Origin: JAFARZ01 sp036490795
Lineage (GTDB): Bacteria > Actinomycetota > Actinomycetes > Streptosporangiales > Streptosporangiaceae
Reading direction: 5' to 3'
Length of the DNA: 5,306 nucleotides
NCBI GenBank assembly: GCA_036490795.1
Contig: DASXDG010000449.1
Span: 1-5,306 of the forward strand
The notes under the pieces are model-generated. The model was not told the origin of the DNA. It saw nothing but the letters and a program-made list of their open reading frames with translations, and did not search any database. Shown piece by piece: positions 5,001 to 5,306 of the stretch (its first letter is position 1; each line of letters begins with the position of its first letter). The position numbers were made by a program, and so were the translations under genes.

Positions 5001-5306
5001 ATGTCGGTCTCCGTATCCATGCCGCAGCTCGGCGAGAGTGTCACCGAGGGCACCGTTACGCGCTGGCTGAAGAAGGAAGGCGAGCGCGTCGAGGTCGACG
5101 AGCCGCTGCTCGAGGTCTCCACGGACAAGGTAGACACCGAGATTCCCTCGCCGGCTTCCGGGATCCTGCGTGGCATCGAGGTGGACGAGGATGAGACTGT
5201 CGCGGTCGGCGCGCAGCTCGCCGTGATCGAGGAATCCGACGCCGCTGGCGCCGACTCCGGCAGTGCGGACTCGGGCAGTTCCGGCGGGGCCAGCTCGGCC
5301 TCGGCC
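5001..5306 (+). CDS. sucB: Dihydrolipoamide acyltransferase (E2) of a 2-oxoacid dehydrogenase complex, 5' part
   Basis: The first 102 residues of an E2 subunit, cut by the window end. Residues 3-77 form a lipoyl domain: MPQLGESVTEGTV (7-19) opens it, and Lys43 in STDKVDTE (40-47) is the lysine that is lipoylated and carries the acyl group between active sites. From about residue 78 a Ser/Gly/Ala/Asp-rich stretch begins, the flexible linker usual after an E2 lipoyl domain. The peripheral-subunit-binding and catalytic acyltransferase domains, and any second lipoyl domain, lie outside. LGESVTEG-type lipoyl domains are typical of 2-oxoglutarate-type E2; actinobacterial homologues are annotated sucB or as the pyruvate E2, so the symbol is tentative and substrate choice is open. 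The start is ATG at 5001 with AAGGAG upstream, 15 bp after lpd, whose product is its direct partner. Confidence 0.9.
   Translation, partial: MSVSVSMPQLGESVTEGTVTRWLKKEGERVEVDEPLLEVSTDKVDTEIPSPASGILRGIEVDEDETVAVGAQLAVIEESDAAGADSGSADSGSSGGASSASA
5253..5279 (+). repeat. 15-bp tandem near-repeat in the E2 linker
   Basis: GACTCCGGCAGT (5253-5264) and GACTCGGGCAGT (5268-5279) differ at one base and are offset by 15 bp, so the protein reads DSGSA then DSGSS. The period is a multiple of three and keeps the frame. Small in-frame duplications are a common way for flexible linkers to change length; more copies may follow beyond the window edge. Confidence 0.5.

Noticed and set aside
4469..5194. Plus-strand open frame of 241 codons spanning the lpd-E2 junction
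   Set aside because: It overlaps both real genes in another frame and the product is Arg-rich shadow sequence, while the overlapped frames carry the E3 and lipoyl motifs.
1..5306. CRISPR array, tRNA, rRNA, insertion sequence or phage genes
   Set aside because: No regularly spaced repeats, cloverleaf-like segments, transposase motifs or terminal inverted repeats were seen on either strand by eye.

Overview
The window is high-GC DNA with strong G/C preference at third codon positions, GTG as well as ATG starts, and purine-rich Shine-Dalgarno (SD) sites on some genes only. Together with the protein types this points to an actinobacterium, probably of Streptomyces-like or related lineages. I cannot name genus or species from the sequence alone.

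Layout. Positions 1-191 hold no gene I can support: there is a perfect GC-rich hairpin, a repeated 11-mer, and two unprovable open frames touching the left edge. Positions 192-1796 (minus strand) encode a complete 534-residue polytopic membrane glycosyltransferase of the GT-C / PMT_2 (GT39-like) type. Positions 1797-2009 are a divergent promoter region with candidate promoter elements for both directions, 21-bp-spaced direct repeats and two tiny open frames. From 2010 to the right edge there is a plus-strand cluster: leucyl aminopeptidase (pepA, family M17, complete), dihydrolipoyl dehydrogenase (E3, complete), and the start of a dihydrolipoamide acyltransferase (E2), cut by the window end inside the linker after its first lipoyl domain.

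How the genes fit together. E3 and E2 are separated by 15 bp and the E2 SD overlaps the E3 stop, so they are almost certainly co-transcribed. They supply two of the three components of a 2-oxoacid dehydrogenase complex (2-oxoglutarate and/or pyruvate). From memory, pepA followed by lpd and the sucB-type E2 is a familiar actinobacterial gene order, so the arrangement is conserved housekeeping rather than accessory DNA. The glycosyltransferase is divergently transcribed and probably functionally unrelated; its substrate is unknown.

I found no mobile element, CRISPR array, tRNA or rRNA, and no convincing undescribed system. The points most worth a second look are in translation initiation and control: a possible leaderless start for pepA, a 14-codon upstream frame overlapping the glycosyltransferase start by 4 nt, and the repeats in the divergent promoter region.
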